A DNA stretch of 64,000 bases from Hyparrhenia diplandra. Taxonomy: Eukaryota; Streptophyta; Magnoliopsida; Poales; Poaceae. The first letter of the stretch is position 1. The number at the start of each line of letters is the position of its first letter. The stretch lies in NCBI GenBank assembly GCA_015847255.1, contig JADLZK010000226.1, forward strand, positions 62,001 to 126,000, given 5' to 3'. A model generated the notes under the pieces. The model was not told the DNA's origin. It saw nothing but the letters and a program-made list of their open reading frames with translations, and did not search any database. The translations under genes and the position numbers were made by a program. Positions 35,455 through 46,866 of the stretch are shown piece by piece.

Positions 35455-37004
35455 GATTGCATCATATTCAGACCATTGTAGCTAGCTTCTCGGCCGCGCC
35501 GCCCCCACGCGGGCGGCTCGGGTCTTGAAACCCTAGCCGCCGCGCAGACCCCTCTCCCGCCGCGCCGCCGCCGGAGCTGGCTGCCGGCACGGCCGTGCGG
35601 CTGGCCGGGATGGCGGCGGCGTGGCATGGTCTGCCCACCGGTGGTGCTCGCGGCGGCAAGACCGGCGCCCTCCTCCGGCGAGCGAGCTGCGTGGATCTCA
35701 GGGGGAGGGTCACGGCGGCTGCGGCGGCGCCGGCCGGTGTCCGCGACGGCGCATGGGCCGGGCGCGGGTCCTCTCTCTCTCGTCGTCTTCCCCTCTTCTA
35801 TGGTCTTCGATGGCGGCGGCGCAGGGGACGGCTCTCCCGGTGGCTTGGTGGCGGCACCGGTGGCGGACGGCGGATCCGGCGGCCGGGAAGCGGTTTCGCC
35901 GGCCGGCGGGCTGTTTGGCGGCCGATGGTGGTCGGGGTGGCGGCGGCGGCCGTCCGTGCGGGGCGTGTGGCGGCGGACGCCCCTCCCTTCACGGCTTTGG
36001 GGGCTACGCGGCCAGGGCTGGGCCGGCTCAAGACGAGGCGGCGGTGGCGTCGGGGGGTCGTTGGGTGTGGGGCACTGCGCCGGATGGCGGACCCGGGACA
36101 AGGGCGGCACCGACGGCGTTTCTTGTCTTCTTCTTGTCTTCCGGTGTCGGACGGCCGTTTTCGGCTTTGTGCTTGGTCATTGGTGGCGGTGTGATCGGCG
36201 ACGTGTGTGGTGGCGGTGGCGCGTGCGATGGTGGCTCGGGTCCGTGCGGCGGGGGGGCGGCTCCTCTTCTATGCAGTCCCCCCGATGGCTTGAGTTGTGC
36301 CGGCAGCCATGGCTGCCTGCGACGGAGGTTCGCCGTTGCCGTGGTCAAGAGGCGAAGACATCGGTGTTGGTGTGCGGCGGTGGACACGCAAGCGGCGGGC
36401 GAAGGCTGATTTTTCGGCATGCCGTCTTGCCGGTGGGGTGGGCGACGCAGCGGCTGCGGCTGCGGTGGCGCTGGGCCGTCACCGCCTTTGGCGAGGTTTC
36501 GCGGGACGATTGGCAACGATGACGGTGGCGACAAAGCGGGGGGCTCGGATTCGGGGGCGATGTCGGGCTGGAGTCACCTTGGGGCTTAAAGCTTTGGCGG
36601 CGACGACGGCGTCTGCGGGACGCCGTTCTCCCTGTTGAGGGCGTCGCGTCCCCGGCTTTTCCACGGGTGAAAACTCGGTCCTTCTTGGACGGCGGCGGCG
36701 GCGCATCGAGCACCGTAACCTTCCCCTGGCGTCGTTGTGGACTTGGACTAGGCTAGGGTTTGTGCGGGAGGCCATGGTTGGAAGTCGGGCTGCGCTTGCG
36801 ATTTGCTTGTCTGGGCAACAATGACCTACGTGGCCTTTTCAGTGCTCCGGACTCGTTTTTTTTCTTGGGTCGTCGTTCTCTCTATTGTTGTGGCGTGAGT
36901 TCGGTTTTTAGGCCCGGTTTCCCTCATAAACTGGGTCAGTCCCCTTCTTCTTATTAATCCAAAGCCGGAACAATTTGTTCCTGGATCTTTAAAAAAAAAA
37001 AGAA
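35455..37004 (+). mobile_element. GC-rich non-coding LINE-like retroposon (1.55 kb)
   Basis: The insert is bounded by a perfect 16 bp target duplication, AAAGACAGCTTTGTGT, at 35439-35454 and 37005-37020. The 3' end (CTTATTAATCCAAAGCCGG...CTGGATCTTTAAAAAAA) is LINE-like with poly-A. The first 1.2 kb is very GC-rich, with AAACCCTAGCCGCCGCG near the start, like grass L1 5' leaders. ORFs up to 298 codons overlap in all frames and carry no domain. It looks like an internally deleted or non-autonomous LINE mobilised in trans. Confidence 0.75.
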
Positions 37005-37329
37005 AAAGACAGCTTTGTGTCCAGTCTACTTGCGTAAACTGCCAGCGGAGGGACATTGGGTGGCTGTTGGAGGCGAGACGGTCACCGGCGAGAATTCATA
37101 TTAGAAATTAAGAGATGTAAACTTCGCTCTAGAAAGATTTAAGATTTAGACTCTTTGGCATGGTTTTTGTTTGTGGATTTTTCACATGCTTAATCAAAAG
37201 TTCTACCAAACAAACACACATAGGAAAACCAAAAAATGACGAAATCGAAAGCCGAAGCTCTCCCTAACTTCACAGTTTTTTGAGAAGCCTAACCCCGGCT
37301 AAAAAGGCCCTTAAGCTTTAATATTAAGG

Positions 37330-37442
37330 ATGGTCAATCCTAACTTGGGCTAGGCCAGGCAGATTGTAAATTTGGCCCAGTTTAGAAACTATGCTCAATG
37401 GAGTTTTTCCTTAATGATGGCCCGCTAGGTTAATTTCGAACT
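37330..37442 (+). repeat. Duplicated block upstream of copy C (partner at 28290-28402)
   Basis: Shares GATTGTAAATTTGGCCCAG and GCTAGGTTAATT with the block before copy B. The two sites later took different insertions: a LINE at the copy B site, and an LTR element at this one. Confidence 0.65.
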
Positions 37443-38936
37443 TGTGGGATACCTATATCGGGGGTACCCTAAGCACGTGACTAATCGCGGCAAAATCCCG
37501 AGCGGACTCGGTCCAGATCGGCCTTAATACGAGCTCAGCCCACGAGGAGACTTCAGCAAGACGAGCTCGAAGGCGGGCTGCAGGACTCTGTCTCGTCACG
37601 AGCTCTTCCACACAACTTCTATCCGCCTCGTGCGAGCTCTTCCGCCACGAGCTCTTTCCGTCTCGTACGAGCTCTTACGCACGAGCTCTTTACGTCCTGG
37701 ACGAGCACGAGGTCATCAGTCGAGTCCTCTCCGCCTCGTACGAGCTCTCCGGACAACGAGTTCTCCGTGCACACGAGCTCGGAGGCGAGCGACTTCCGCC
37801 TCGCACGAGCACGAGCTCCACCTCATACGATCTCGGTTTGGGCCCGAGCTCCACGGCGCATGAGCTCGACCATACACCCGAACTCTGTCTCGAAGCGAGT
37901 TTAGGGGGTGGGCCACAGAACCACATCCCGACTCCGACTCGCGCGATCCCGAGCTCCGAGCTCGGGGCGGGTCTCCGAGCTTGGGCCGCGGTCTCACCGG
38001 GGCGACTCGCGACGACCTCACGGGTCTCCGAGCTCCGAGCTCGGGAGCCCACGGTCTCACCGGGACGTCACGTGCAACTTACTCGAGTTCCACACTTTCG
38101 GGAGCCTTTGTCTCACCGGGGCGTCACGTACAACTTACCGAGTTCCACACTCGGGAGCTCACTATCCTACAGATCCCGACTCGCGGTTCCACGGGCGGAC
38201 GACCTACGAGTTCGAGCTCCGAGCTCGACAACTCGTGACCCCGTCAAGACAATCTCCGCCAAACTCCGACTCGCACGACGGCGGCGTTAAAACCGCATCC
38301 CACCACGCCGCATACCGCCAACCGCTACACGACAAAAAGACATCATCCGAAGTGCAGACGGGCCATCCCGACAAGGCGTATTCCTACTACGATCGCGACG
38401 GGGCATGGGGCACGACCGCCCACCCGGGAAACCGACGTACGGCGACGACCGAAGGCAAGATATTCGGAACACGTACGAACGAGCCCATGCCGACCACTAT
38501 GAATCGCACGACCTATGGGTCCCGCGTCATTTAGCACTTTACCCCTCCTATTTTGTGTTCTTCTCCTCTTTGATCCTTTTCCTTGTGGCACCCGTGTATC
38601 TCCCCTTGCGGCTATAAAAGGGGGTCTTGGGCACCAAGAAAGGAGGGGGTTTTAGACCCCGCTCTCGCACACAAAACTCTACGACAATCATACGCACACA
38701 CCACTCCACGAGAGACTTGGGAGCCGGCCTCCCCTCTCGACATGCTTGTATTTCCCCCGATACGGCGTTTGAGCTCGGCCACATAGTGACTCCGACTGTA
38801 GACTGGACTAGGGCGTCGATTCCGTCCGGCGGTATAAATCTTGCGTCTTGTGTCCCTTGAGCTAGGCCATCGAAGTCCCACACGAGCCATACGATTGTGC
38901 GTGTGCGTGGTATACCCCGATATCGGACCACCTACA
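37443..38936 (+). mobile_element. Solo LTR (about 1.5 kb) rich in GAGCTC
   Basis: Starts TGTGGGATACC, ends CCACCTACA, and is flanked by the perfect duplication GAACT (37438-37442 and 38937-38941). GCGGCTATAAAAGGGGGTC (about 38610) is a strong TATA box with a typical LTR leader. From 37528 to 38230 the words ACGAGCTC or GAGCTC recur at least 15 times. No internal region remains. It is probably Ty3/gypsy, but the lineage is not certain. Confidence 0.85.
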
Positions 38937-38999
38937 GAACTATCATCAAAAAATTTTGTGGGATTATCCCATGATATACCGGCGTTATGCATTAAATGG

Positions 39000-40700
39000 C
39001 CGTAGTTTAGCGGCGTTCACAACAACGAGGCGCCACCGCTCGGCAAAACTTTAGTCGGCAAAGGGTCTTTGCCTAGTGCTTTTTCGGGCGCTAGGCATAG
39101 CCTAGCAATTTTTTTGGGAGGGCCCACTAGACAGAGCTTGGCCATCATCATCCGACCCACATTTTTTTTTCAACTTTTTTACAACATTTTGCACAAATGT
39201 GTGAGAGTTGGGTTTGAACCCCCAACCTCTCGCTGAGCACTCCCTCTCCTCTACCACTGCACTACATGTTCTTATATGCATAGAAATGGTTTCACTTAGT
39301 CAAATATTATACTAATCCGAAAGTGTTAACTATTTTCAAACGATCTCAAATGGAAAAACTTTCTAAATAGAAAGTGTAGATCTCGAAAAAGTTATGAAAC
39401 TTTATAGTTGGCAACGTTTTGATTTGTATTCGTTTATGGGCACAAAATCTAATTTGAAAAACTGATTCGCCGAAGCGCCAAAAAGGCAATCTTTGCCGAG
39501 CGCCTTCTTTAAAGACACTTTCGGCAAAGAGGCTATTTGCCGCGTCTTTGCGTGCACTCGGTAAACATAATTTTTTTTTTTGCATTTTTGTGCCCAATTT
39601 TTTTCTGAACCTTTGGTACAGTACTTGTAACAACATATTCATAATTTGAATTTTTTTCGCACTTTTTGGTATTTTTTAGACTTTATCTCTTTTATTCGAA
39701 TCATTTTTCAAAACGTAAATTTGAGCGCAAGCTATTCGAATAAGTGGAAAAAGTGAATGGAAAAATGATATTCATCTTATTGAGTCTAATGTGAGACCTT
39801 TTATCCTGGCCTAACACAAGAAATATCATTGTCTTGTTCATGAAACACGACTATTTGCTTGCGGGGGCATTGTTTTTAAATTCTAAAAAAAAATCAAACG
39901 AAGCCAAAAAATCATGAAACTTGTCGAGTTGTCATTATATCGTATGTGTAGGCTATGATAAAAATTTGAGAAGGTTTTGTACACGGTTTCATATACGATT
40001 GCAAAAACCCGAACATCTCCACATGTTATATTAGAGCAAGTATGAGAGATGTCTTGGTTGGCAACAATTGTAATTGAAGCCGTGTACAAAACCTTCTCAA
40101 ATTTTTATCATAGTCTACACATATGATATATCGACAACTCGACAATTTTCTTGATTTTTTTACTTCGTTTGATTTTTTTTTAGAATTTAAAAAACAATGC
40201 ACCCGCAAGCAAATTTTCGTGTTTAAGTGAACAAGACGATGATATTTCTTGTGTTAGCCCTGGATGAGGTCTCACATTAGACTCAATAACATGAATATCA
40301 TTTTTTCTATTTATTTTTTCCACTTATTCGAATGACTTGCAGATCAAATTTGCGTTTTGAAAAATAATTCAAATAAAAAGAGATAAAGTCTAAAAAAATA
40401 CCAAAAAAGTGTCAAAATTTTTTTTTCAAATTTTAAATATGTTGTTACAAGTATTGTAGCAAGGCCTCAAAAAAAATAGGCATGAAAATCCAAAACAATA
40501 AAATTATGTTTTCCGAAGGCCAGCAAATACGCTCGGCAAAGAGCCTTTTGCCGAAGCGTTTGGATGGGGCGCTCGACAAAGTGAGGCTCTTTGCCGGCGC
40601 TACAGTTCACCGGCGGCGCTCGGCAAAGAGGCTCTTTGCCGGCGTTGTGATTCGTCGAGCGACTTCCTTGTGGCGCTCGGCAGAGAGCGGCTCCGGTGGT
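39000..40700. mobile_element. Foldback element with arms over 400 bp and GCCGAG subterminal repeats
   Basis: About 39480-39995 and 40077-40590 are inverted copies, around a centre of about 80 bp. Examples are TTTGAGAAGGTTTTGTACACGG against CCGTGTACAAAACC, and AACACAAGAAATATCATTGTCT against its complement. The outer parts carry repeats such as CTCGGCAAAGAGGCTCTTTGCCG, typical of CACTA-like subterminal regions in panicoid grasses. No transposase is visible. The outer boundaries are uncertain. Confidence 0.65.
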
Positions 40701-40704
40701 AGAG

Positions 40705-40792
40705 TTTCCGTCACGTGAGTTCATAGGTGTGAGTATGCGTGCGTGTTGTGAGTGTCTGCGTTGTACTATGTAATTCAAAATAAAACTTCCTC
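40705..40792 (+). mobile_element. RTE-like LINE/SINE 3' tail
   Basis: GTTCATAGGTGTGAGTATGCG, then GTTGTACTATGTAATTC, matches the minus-orientation fragment in intron 3 of copy A (22420-22625). It lies between the foldback and the promoter of copy C. Confidence 0.45.
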
Positions 40793-40794
40793 TT

Positions 40795-41350
40795 ATACCA
40801 GCGCCGAGCTGAAGCATGAACAACATAGACCATGCGTTGGAATAATGTGCAAAGGGAACCTAGCATATTATGAACGGCTTATATATTCGGCCTGCACGCG
40901 TCGATAGAAATGTCACCTTGGTCTCTACGTCATCGATCCGATCGTTTGGGTCCTTGCGGAGAGGTGTCACCTCGGCTTCCATGGCGCCGCCGGGAGAAAC
41001 AAATTAGTGCATGCTGTCAAGATCCAAAACTCCAGCGTTGGACTGCGCCAGGAAATCTGTAAGAAATAAACCACAGGCAATTTCGTCGTGCAAGTGTGTG
41101 ATGCGAAGCGATGACGCTAGGAAATCTGTAAGAAATAAACCACAGGCAATTTCGTCGTGTAAGTGTTGCCAATGCCAAAGCATTACAGCTAGCTTCTCAT
41201 TGGTGGCTTAGCTCATGGTGTTCGTACTTCAATTCGGAGAAACCAAACTCCCGAAATACAGTCCACTTCTCGATCTGTATATAAACACGAGATGTTCTTT
41301 GCATTCTGATGACCAAGCAACGAGCTCGATCGAGAATTCAGCAGACTAAA
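40795..41350 (+). promoter_or_regulatory. Promoter region of SCPL copy C, with a 69 bp tandem duplication
   Basis: The TATA box TATATAAA is at 41278-41285. Shared blocks are GAGCTGAAGC, GCGTTGGAATA, CCTAGCATATTA, GATCCGATCGTTTGG and GGAGAAACCAAACTCCCG. The segment starting GGAAATCTGTAAGAAATAAA occurs at 41051 and again at 41120 (period 69), but only once before copy B. The promoter looks intact although the gene is broken. Confidence 0.6.
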
Positions 41351-41981
41351 ATGGCGAGGAATCATAAGATCTCGTATTACATTCTCCTCGCGGCGATCCT
41401 ACTCGCCCTACCGCTAACGAACGCCGCCCTGGACCAAGGCACGCGGCTGAGGCAGTTCCTCAAGTCTCGGGCACAGCGCGTGGCCGTGTCGACGAGACCC
41501 GACGAGACACGGTCCGACCCGGTGAGGAGCTTCAGCCAGCTGCCCACGAACTACAGCGACCCCAAGGGCGTGGGAGGCCGACGGGGATCACGGGCGCTGC
41601 CGGGCAGCCGAACGTCAACTTCGATCGACGCGGGCTACGTGGACGGTGAACGAAGAGCACGGCCGCCAAGACTCTTCTACTACGCCGTCGAGTCCCCCAC
41701 GACGCCGCCTCCAAACCCCTCGTCCCCTCGGCTCAACGGAGGTAAGCGGCGAGGATGCTCGCACCATGCACACTTTCGTCGTTTTGGTGTTTGATTTGGT
41801 TGCGAATTGCGAAAATAAGTTGGGTTCGTTTCTTCTTGCACGCGCCAAGACGCTAGGGCCAGGATGCTCGTCGGGATTGGGCGCGATGACGAGCTTCGGC
41901 AGATTTCGTGTCAACCCCGACGGTAAGACACGGCGGGAACATGGGCGCTGGAACAACGGATGCAGTATATGGCCACGAGTA

Positions 41982-44900
41982 TGTAACACCCCAGGTGTTA
42001 TTTACCGATTAAGCTATGGATTGGTCAAAAATAAGTTTAGTTATAGTTGGTTACGTTGTCGGATGAAAAGACGCGAAAAGAGTCGAATCCAGGAAGTTAC
42101 CCCTTGTCGGAAACCCCGATTTGAAACCCTAGTTTGTCCCCTTTTCTTTTATTCAAAATTTATCAAGATTTTGGGTATGGTTATTAAAGCAAAAAGGTAG
42201 ATATTTCAAAGTTGAACAAAGTTGGTATTTTGAGTTTTCAAAGTTTAGTTCAAAATTTTAAAGTAATTTTGAATTCGACAAAACCCTAATTACCCCCTTA
42301 TCCTTATTTCAAAATTTAAGCAAAATTTGACAAAACTTTCAAAAGCCAGTTTGTAGATCTTGTTGTGATGAACAAAAGATATGTACAAAGTTTTTCAAGT
42401 TTCTACATAATTTTAAAAGTAATTTTGAATTCAAATTTGTTACTTTTTTGACCCCATTTCAAAAGTCCTTTTCCAAGCCGAATTTGAAAATGCTCCAATT
42501 GTGAAATTTGTAGATATTGAAATTTTAAGCAAACTTTGTTTTTGGAGATTTTTTAAGTTCAGTTCAAATTTTGGGAGTAATTTTGAACTTAGGGTTTGAT
42601 TTGGGGCTGCTTCAAAGTACATTGGGGGGGACGGGGCTCGGCCCTATAGCCGGCCGCCAACGCCGGCCGTTCACCTTTGTCCGCCGTCCACGCCCGCGAT
42701 TTACGGAGCCCGGTCGTCCGAGCGCCTTCGCGACCTCCGTGCCACCTCATCGCCCTCCCTCTCCTATAAATACTCAACCGCCGCCGCCCGTTTTTCTTCT
42801 TTCCGAAAACGCGCCGGCCGTGACTCGCCCCGCCGTCAAATGCGCCGCCGCGTCGCGCTGCTCTCACTAAACTAGCCATCCCAAAGAGACTCCGCAGCCT
42901 CCTTTCGTCTCCTCGGAACCGGGGCCGCAACCCGCCTCGTCGCCCGGAGCCGCCCGCGCAACCCCATCTTCCCGGCGGGCGGCAGACGCGCCGCGAGCGC
43001 CGCCGCCATCTCCAACTCGCTCCGGTGGTGAGAGCTTGCACTTCCTCCCGTTTCCGGTTTCCCTTGACGTGATGGTCATGCTCGGCTAGTTGGTTGTCAC
43101 GGCCGAGCACTCCCTCCGCCGAACGTCGTCGCCATCCTCGATTTCCGCCGTCACCGTCGCCATCGTCGACGTCAACCTATCCCCGGCCCTCCTCCGTTCC
43201 AACCAAGTCCCGTCCTGAGTTCCCGGTGAGCCACCGGGTCCTCCCCCAACCTTCCTTTTTCCTTTTTCTTCCTCACCGGCGCCGGAACGTTTCCGCGCCG
43301 CGCGCGGCGCTTGTGATGGCGCGCAACACGTCACCGCCGGCAAAACACACAAAGGATTGGGTACGTCGATTGGGCTACCAAATCTTGTGACAAATTGGGC
43401 CGGCCCAACACTGTTTCAACAGGCCGGTCCAAATCCTTCGTTCAACTTGGGACGATCAGCCATGCACAGTAGTGGGCCATGAACAGTCTTTGGGCCATGC
43501 ACGTGTCGGGCTAGATTCAACCCGAAACTCTTTTTCATTTATGAAATGTTTTATTTAATTTCATTTATTTGAATAGTGTCCGATTTCCCAAATTTCTTAT
43601 AAATTCAAATATGAGTTCTAAAATCATGAAAATTTTTGTGTAGCCTTCCCGTCATATGTACTATCTAGGAAAATTATGAAACTTGAATTTTAAATAGTTT
43701 GGGCATGATTTAAAAATACAATCTTTAATTGAAAAATGCATCTTCCTTGATTTTTAATAATTATTTTATTTATCCAAAAATCATGAAAATTATTTTGACA
43801 CTGTTTTATGACATGATCTACCTGTACAAAAATTTTGAGCTCTTTTAAAGAAAGTTAAAATATTTATTATTTTATGCTTTATTTATTTAATTGGAAAATG
43901 AGATGATTAGTGACTTCCGACTTAGGTTTTGTGAGACTTTCGGGTTGTTTTGTGAACCCTAAACCATACACAATCAAATGGTCCTTGAGAACTCCTTAGG
44001 CAATGGTGATGATATCTTGTAGAGTAGTTCAACAAGTTGGTTTTGTTTGGTTGCAACTTTAACGTGAAGGAAAGTTATACTCAAGTGTTTATCATTTCAT
44101 GCATTCATCAAACATCATGTTTACCATTCCATCATGCTAAAGCATGCATTATCATCTACGTGTAGAGTATACGAGAATGAGTCGGATCGTGTTGATGAAG
44201 CTTTGGAGAAGGTGTTGATATGGTTCGCGATGATCAAGCTTCGGGGAAGATCCGTCCGTCGACAAGGATATTATTAAGTTTGACGTCGACAATCTTTCTA
44301 CAGAATCTGACTTTCCCTGCAACACAGGCAAGCCCCGGTTCATTTAAACATTCCTTGTGTTTTACAAAGCTTTATATCACCTTTGTTTAATCTACTGCAT
44401 TAGGTGATAGGAGTTGAGTGACAACCTAATTGATGCATTATCCATCCTTGATTATTTCAATATCTACCTTGATAACCCGTTTTGGTAAAATGCTTGGGAA
44501 TGCTTAGCCATGCTAAATTAGTTAGACTTTTGAGTCAAAATGTGACAAGTCTCTTATGATAGCCCGAATGGGCATTTGATGAACAAGGATGTTATATGAT
44601 GAAACCATACTTTGGGATATGGTAGTGAAATTGAGACCGGTCGGGTAATTTGCATTGAGAAAGGAGTCTCGGTGTAGTATTTCGGCTTGTCGATTAAGGA
44701 CCGGCGTGTAGGCCTGTGTAACCGGAGACTATGGAACATAACTGCGTACTCGAGGTCTTTTGACCAATGGCATGTCCATGCAAGGCGTCGCCCGGGACGA
44801 GTCAAAACTAGTCTCGACCACATACTCTAGTAAGCCCGATCTCGGGGTGTCAAAGGAAATGTACAACCGCCAGACTGGGAGTGGAGAGATGGCGGGAGTA

Positions 44901-45784
44901 GCGTGTACACTCGTGGGTTAAAGTCCTGGATGCCCGTGGGTTAGATTCCCCGGGTGTGAGGTGTCTTGTGCTCTCGGGTGTGGCGAGGACTTGGTTCCGT
45001 TTTGAGTATCCAAGAAAGGGTTGATATATGCAAGCTTAAGTGCTACATATGTCATGTGGAAAGAACTCCCCAATTTGGGTTAATCGGTTTTGAAATCGCC
45101 GTGCTTCTCGGATATGGAGACTTCGGTTTCCGACTTATATCGTAGATTAATTATGAAACAATGAAAAGTTGGAATAAGTGATGGAATATCTAAGAAGTGT
45201 GTGCTCTAATGTAAAATCACCTAGAGTAGGTGAGAAACTAAATTGGGATTAAAATATTGAAAGTAAGGATTCATTACTAGTAAGCTTTTCTACAAAAAGA
45301 GTCCTTGATTTTTGCTAAAAGTCTTACCTTGAATCCTAAAAGACCAACATTTCTCGAGTCTTCTCCTATTTTCTTTAGTCGGGTAAGACTTGTTGAGTAC
45401 TCCATTACTCGGGGTTTGTTAACCCTTGTTGCGGTGTTGACTCGTCTTTGTTAACCAAGGTTATGTCGGTGGAGCACGACATGATCCGGTTGTCTTCTAG
45501 TCTACTCGGCTTCCGCAAATTAATTAAGTTTACTCAAATATAACTTACTCACATTTTGTAAAATTAATGTTATTATTCTTCCGCACTCGATCTATATTTT
45601 TGTAACAAATGTTGTAATGTTGTAGCTACTCCTTTGTTAATCCTCGTGTGAGTGGTGTAATCGGGGTTTCCGATGACACTCGGCATGCTTCTTAAGTTAT
45701 TGGGTGCATCCGCACTGCCGCCGAGAAGTCTTTGGGACGATGACGGGTGCGGTGGGCCCCGATGAATTAGGAGGTTTACATTCT
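41982..45784 (+). mobile_element. Long solo LTR (about 3.8 kb) in intron 2 of copy C
   Basis: Starts TGTAACACCCCAGGTGTTA at 41982 and is flanked by GAGTA at 41977-41981 and 45785-45789. The right end reads GGAGGTTTACA then TTCT, so the LTR proper may stop at 45780 or 45784. A TATA box (CCTATAAATACTC, about 42770) precedes a GC-rich leader. Past the right duplication the sequence matches intron 2 of copy B (GTAGACG...GGTGGTGAC). No gag-pol is present. The start and size fit long LTRs of grass Ty3/gypsy elements. Confidence 0.75.
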
Positions 45785-45833
45785 GAGTAGACGAGGTGGT
45801 GACGCCTCTCGATCCGAAAACGGGAGGTACCTA

Positions 45834-46140
45834 TGTCGCGGCGGACACGGTTGAGGGATGATGAAGACTAAGGAGGAAGAAGACGTCTTCTCGGGATCGT
45901 TGGCGTATTTTCATTTGAGTTGAGTTTATATGTGTATGACAGGTGGACCCCTTATGTCGGCGTGGTGGAGGGGTACAAGTAGTCGAAGTGCATAGCGTGT
46001 CCTGGCGACTTGTGTATTTCGAATTGATTTAATCCCGAGCAGGCTAATCCGGAGAGCGAGCTCGGTGTCGCCTCCGTGGTTCGATTCCATCGTGTTTGTG
46101 CTCACGTCGGCGATCCTCGCCCGGCGGCGGGGGTGTGACA
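45834..46140 (+). repeat. 5' LTR of the chromovirus
   Basis: 307 bp. It differs from the 3' LTR by a 9 bp insertion/deletion (GGCGGGCAC region), a few short gaps and a modest number of substitutions, so the insertion is not very young. Confidence 0.9.
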
Positions 46141-46141
46141 C

Positions 46142-46157
46142 TTGGTATCGGATTCGG
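46142..46157 (+). promoter_or_regulatory. Primer-binding site
   Basis: TTGGTATCGGATTCGG, one base after the LTR, resembles the initiator-Met tRNA complement TGGTATCAGAGC with changes. Confidence 0.6.
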
Positions 46158-46866
46158 CGTTCGGCGCGCGGCGCCGTGGGTCATCAAGCTCGGGCCGGCG
46201 TCGTCGATTATCGTCGCACCTACTCCGGCGAATTCGGGTGACCAACCTACCGCTCCTCACCCCAATCCCGTTGTTATCCCCTCGTGCTTCGTCGGTTGTT
46301 GTCTCCACGGTCATCTATCGGTGTGTTTCCTTCGGCGGTGTTAGCGACACTATTTGTTCATCGGTGTTCGGACGTTTGTTCAAGTTCAATTCGCTTGATT
46401 CACCTATCACATCGCCCCAATTGGTGTTTCCAAACGGCTCGGTAGGGTTCACCTATGCAGGACGAGCGGTCTGAGTAATCCACGCTCATCTAGCTAGGGT
46501 TACCATAAATCCGACCAACGGAACCCAATCTGCAGACAGGTTGTTCGTCGTGCGCCGTGTGCTCAGTCTTACTGCTCTCCTAGTGATCTCGGGCAAGGGT
46601 TGTGGGACAAGTTCTCACGTAAAATTCCGGCGCCTCCGTGTGTTCCTAGCGTACTTCGTGTTTCTCCTATTTTGATTCAGTGGTGATCTCGCGGTGAGGG
46701 TTGTGGGACTCGTGCTCACGCAAAATACGAACGCAGCGTGATCCCAAGCATTTGATCAAGGGAACGAGTTTTGCTTACATTCATTTTTTGGTGCGTGTTT
46801 TCCGAGACCGCTCAATGGCGGGCGAAAACTGAAACCGTCTCATCGGACTTCGATTCTCTGGACAAC

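Noticed and set aside
35595..36522. Overlapping ORFs of up to 298 codons in GC-rich DNA
   Set aside because: They lie in all frames of a retroposon bounded by a 16 bp TSD, are low-complexity Gly/Arg/Ala-rich, and carry no domain.
41309..41794. 161-codon ORF at the start of SCPL copy C as a separate small protein
   Set aside because: It is exon 1 of copy C scrambled by indels and read through its donor; the C-terminal half has no family similarity.
42571..43390. Possible gene in the GC-rich part of the 3.8 kb LTR
   Set aside because: It follows the LTR TATA box and has no domain; the similar plan in another LTR at 5.7-7.2 kb supports an LTR leader.
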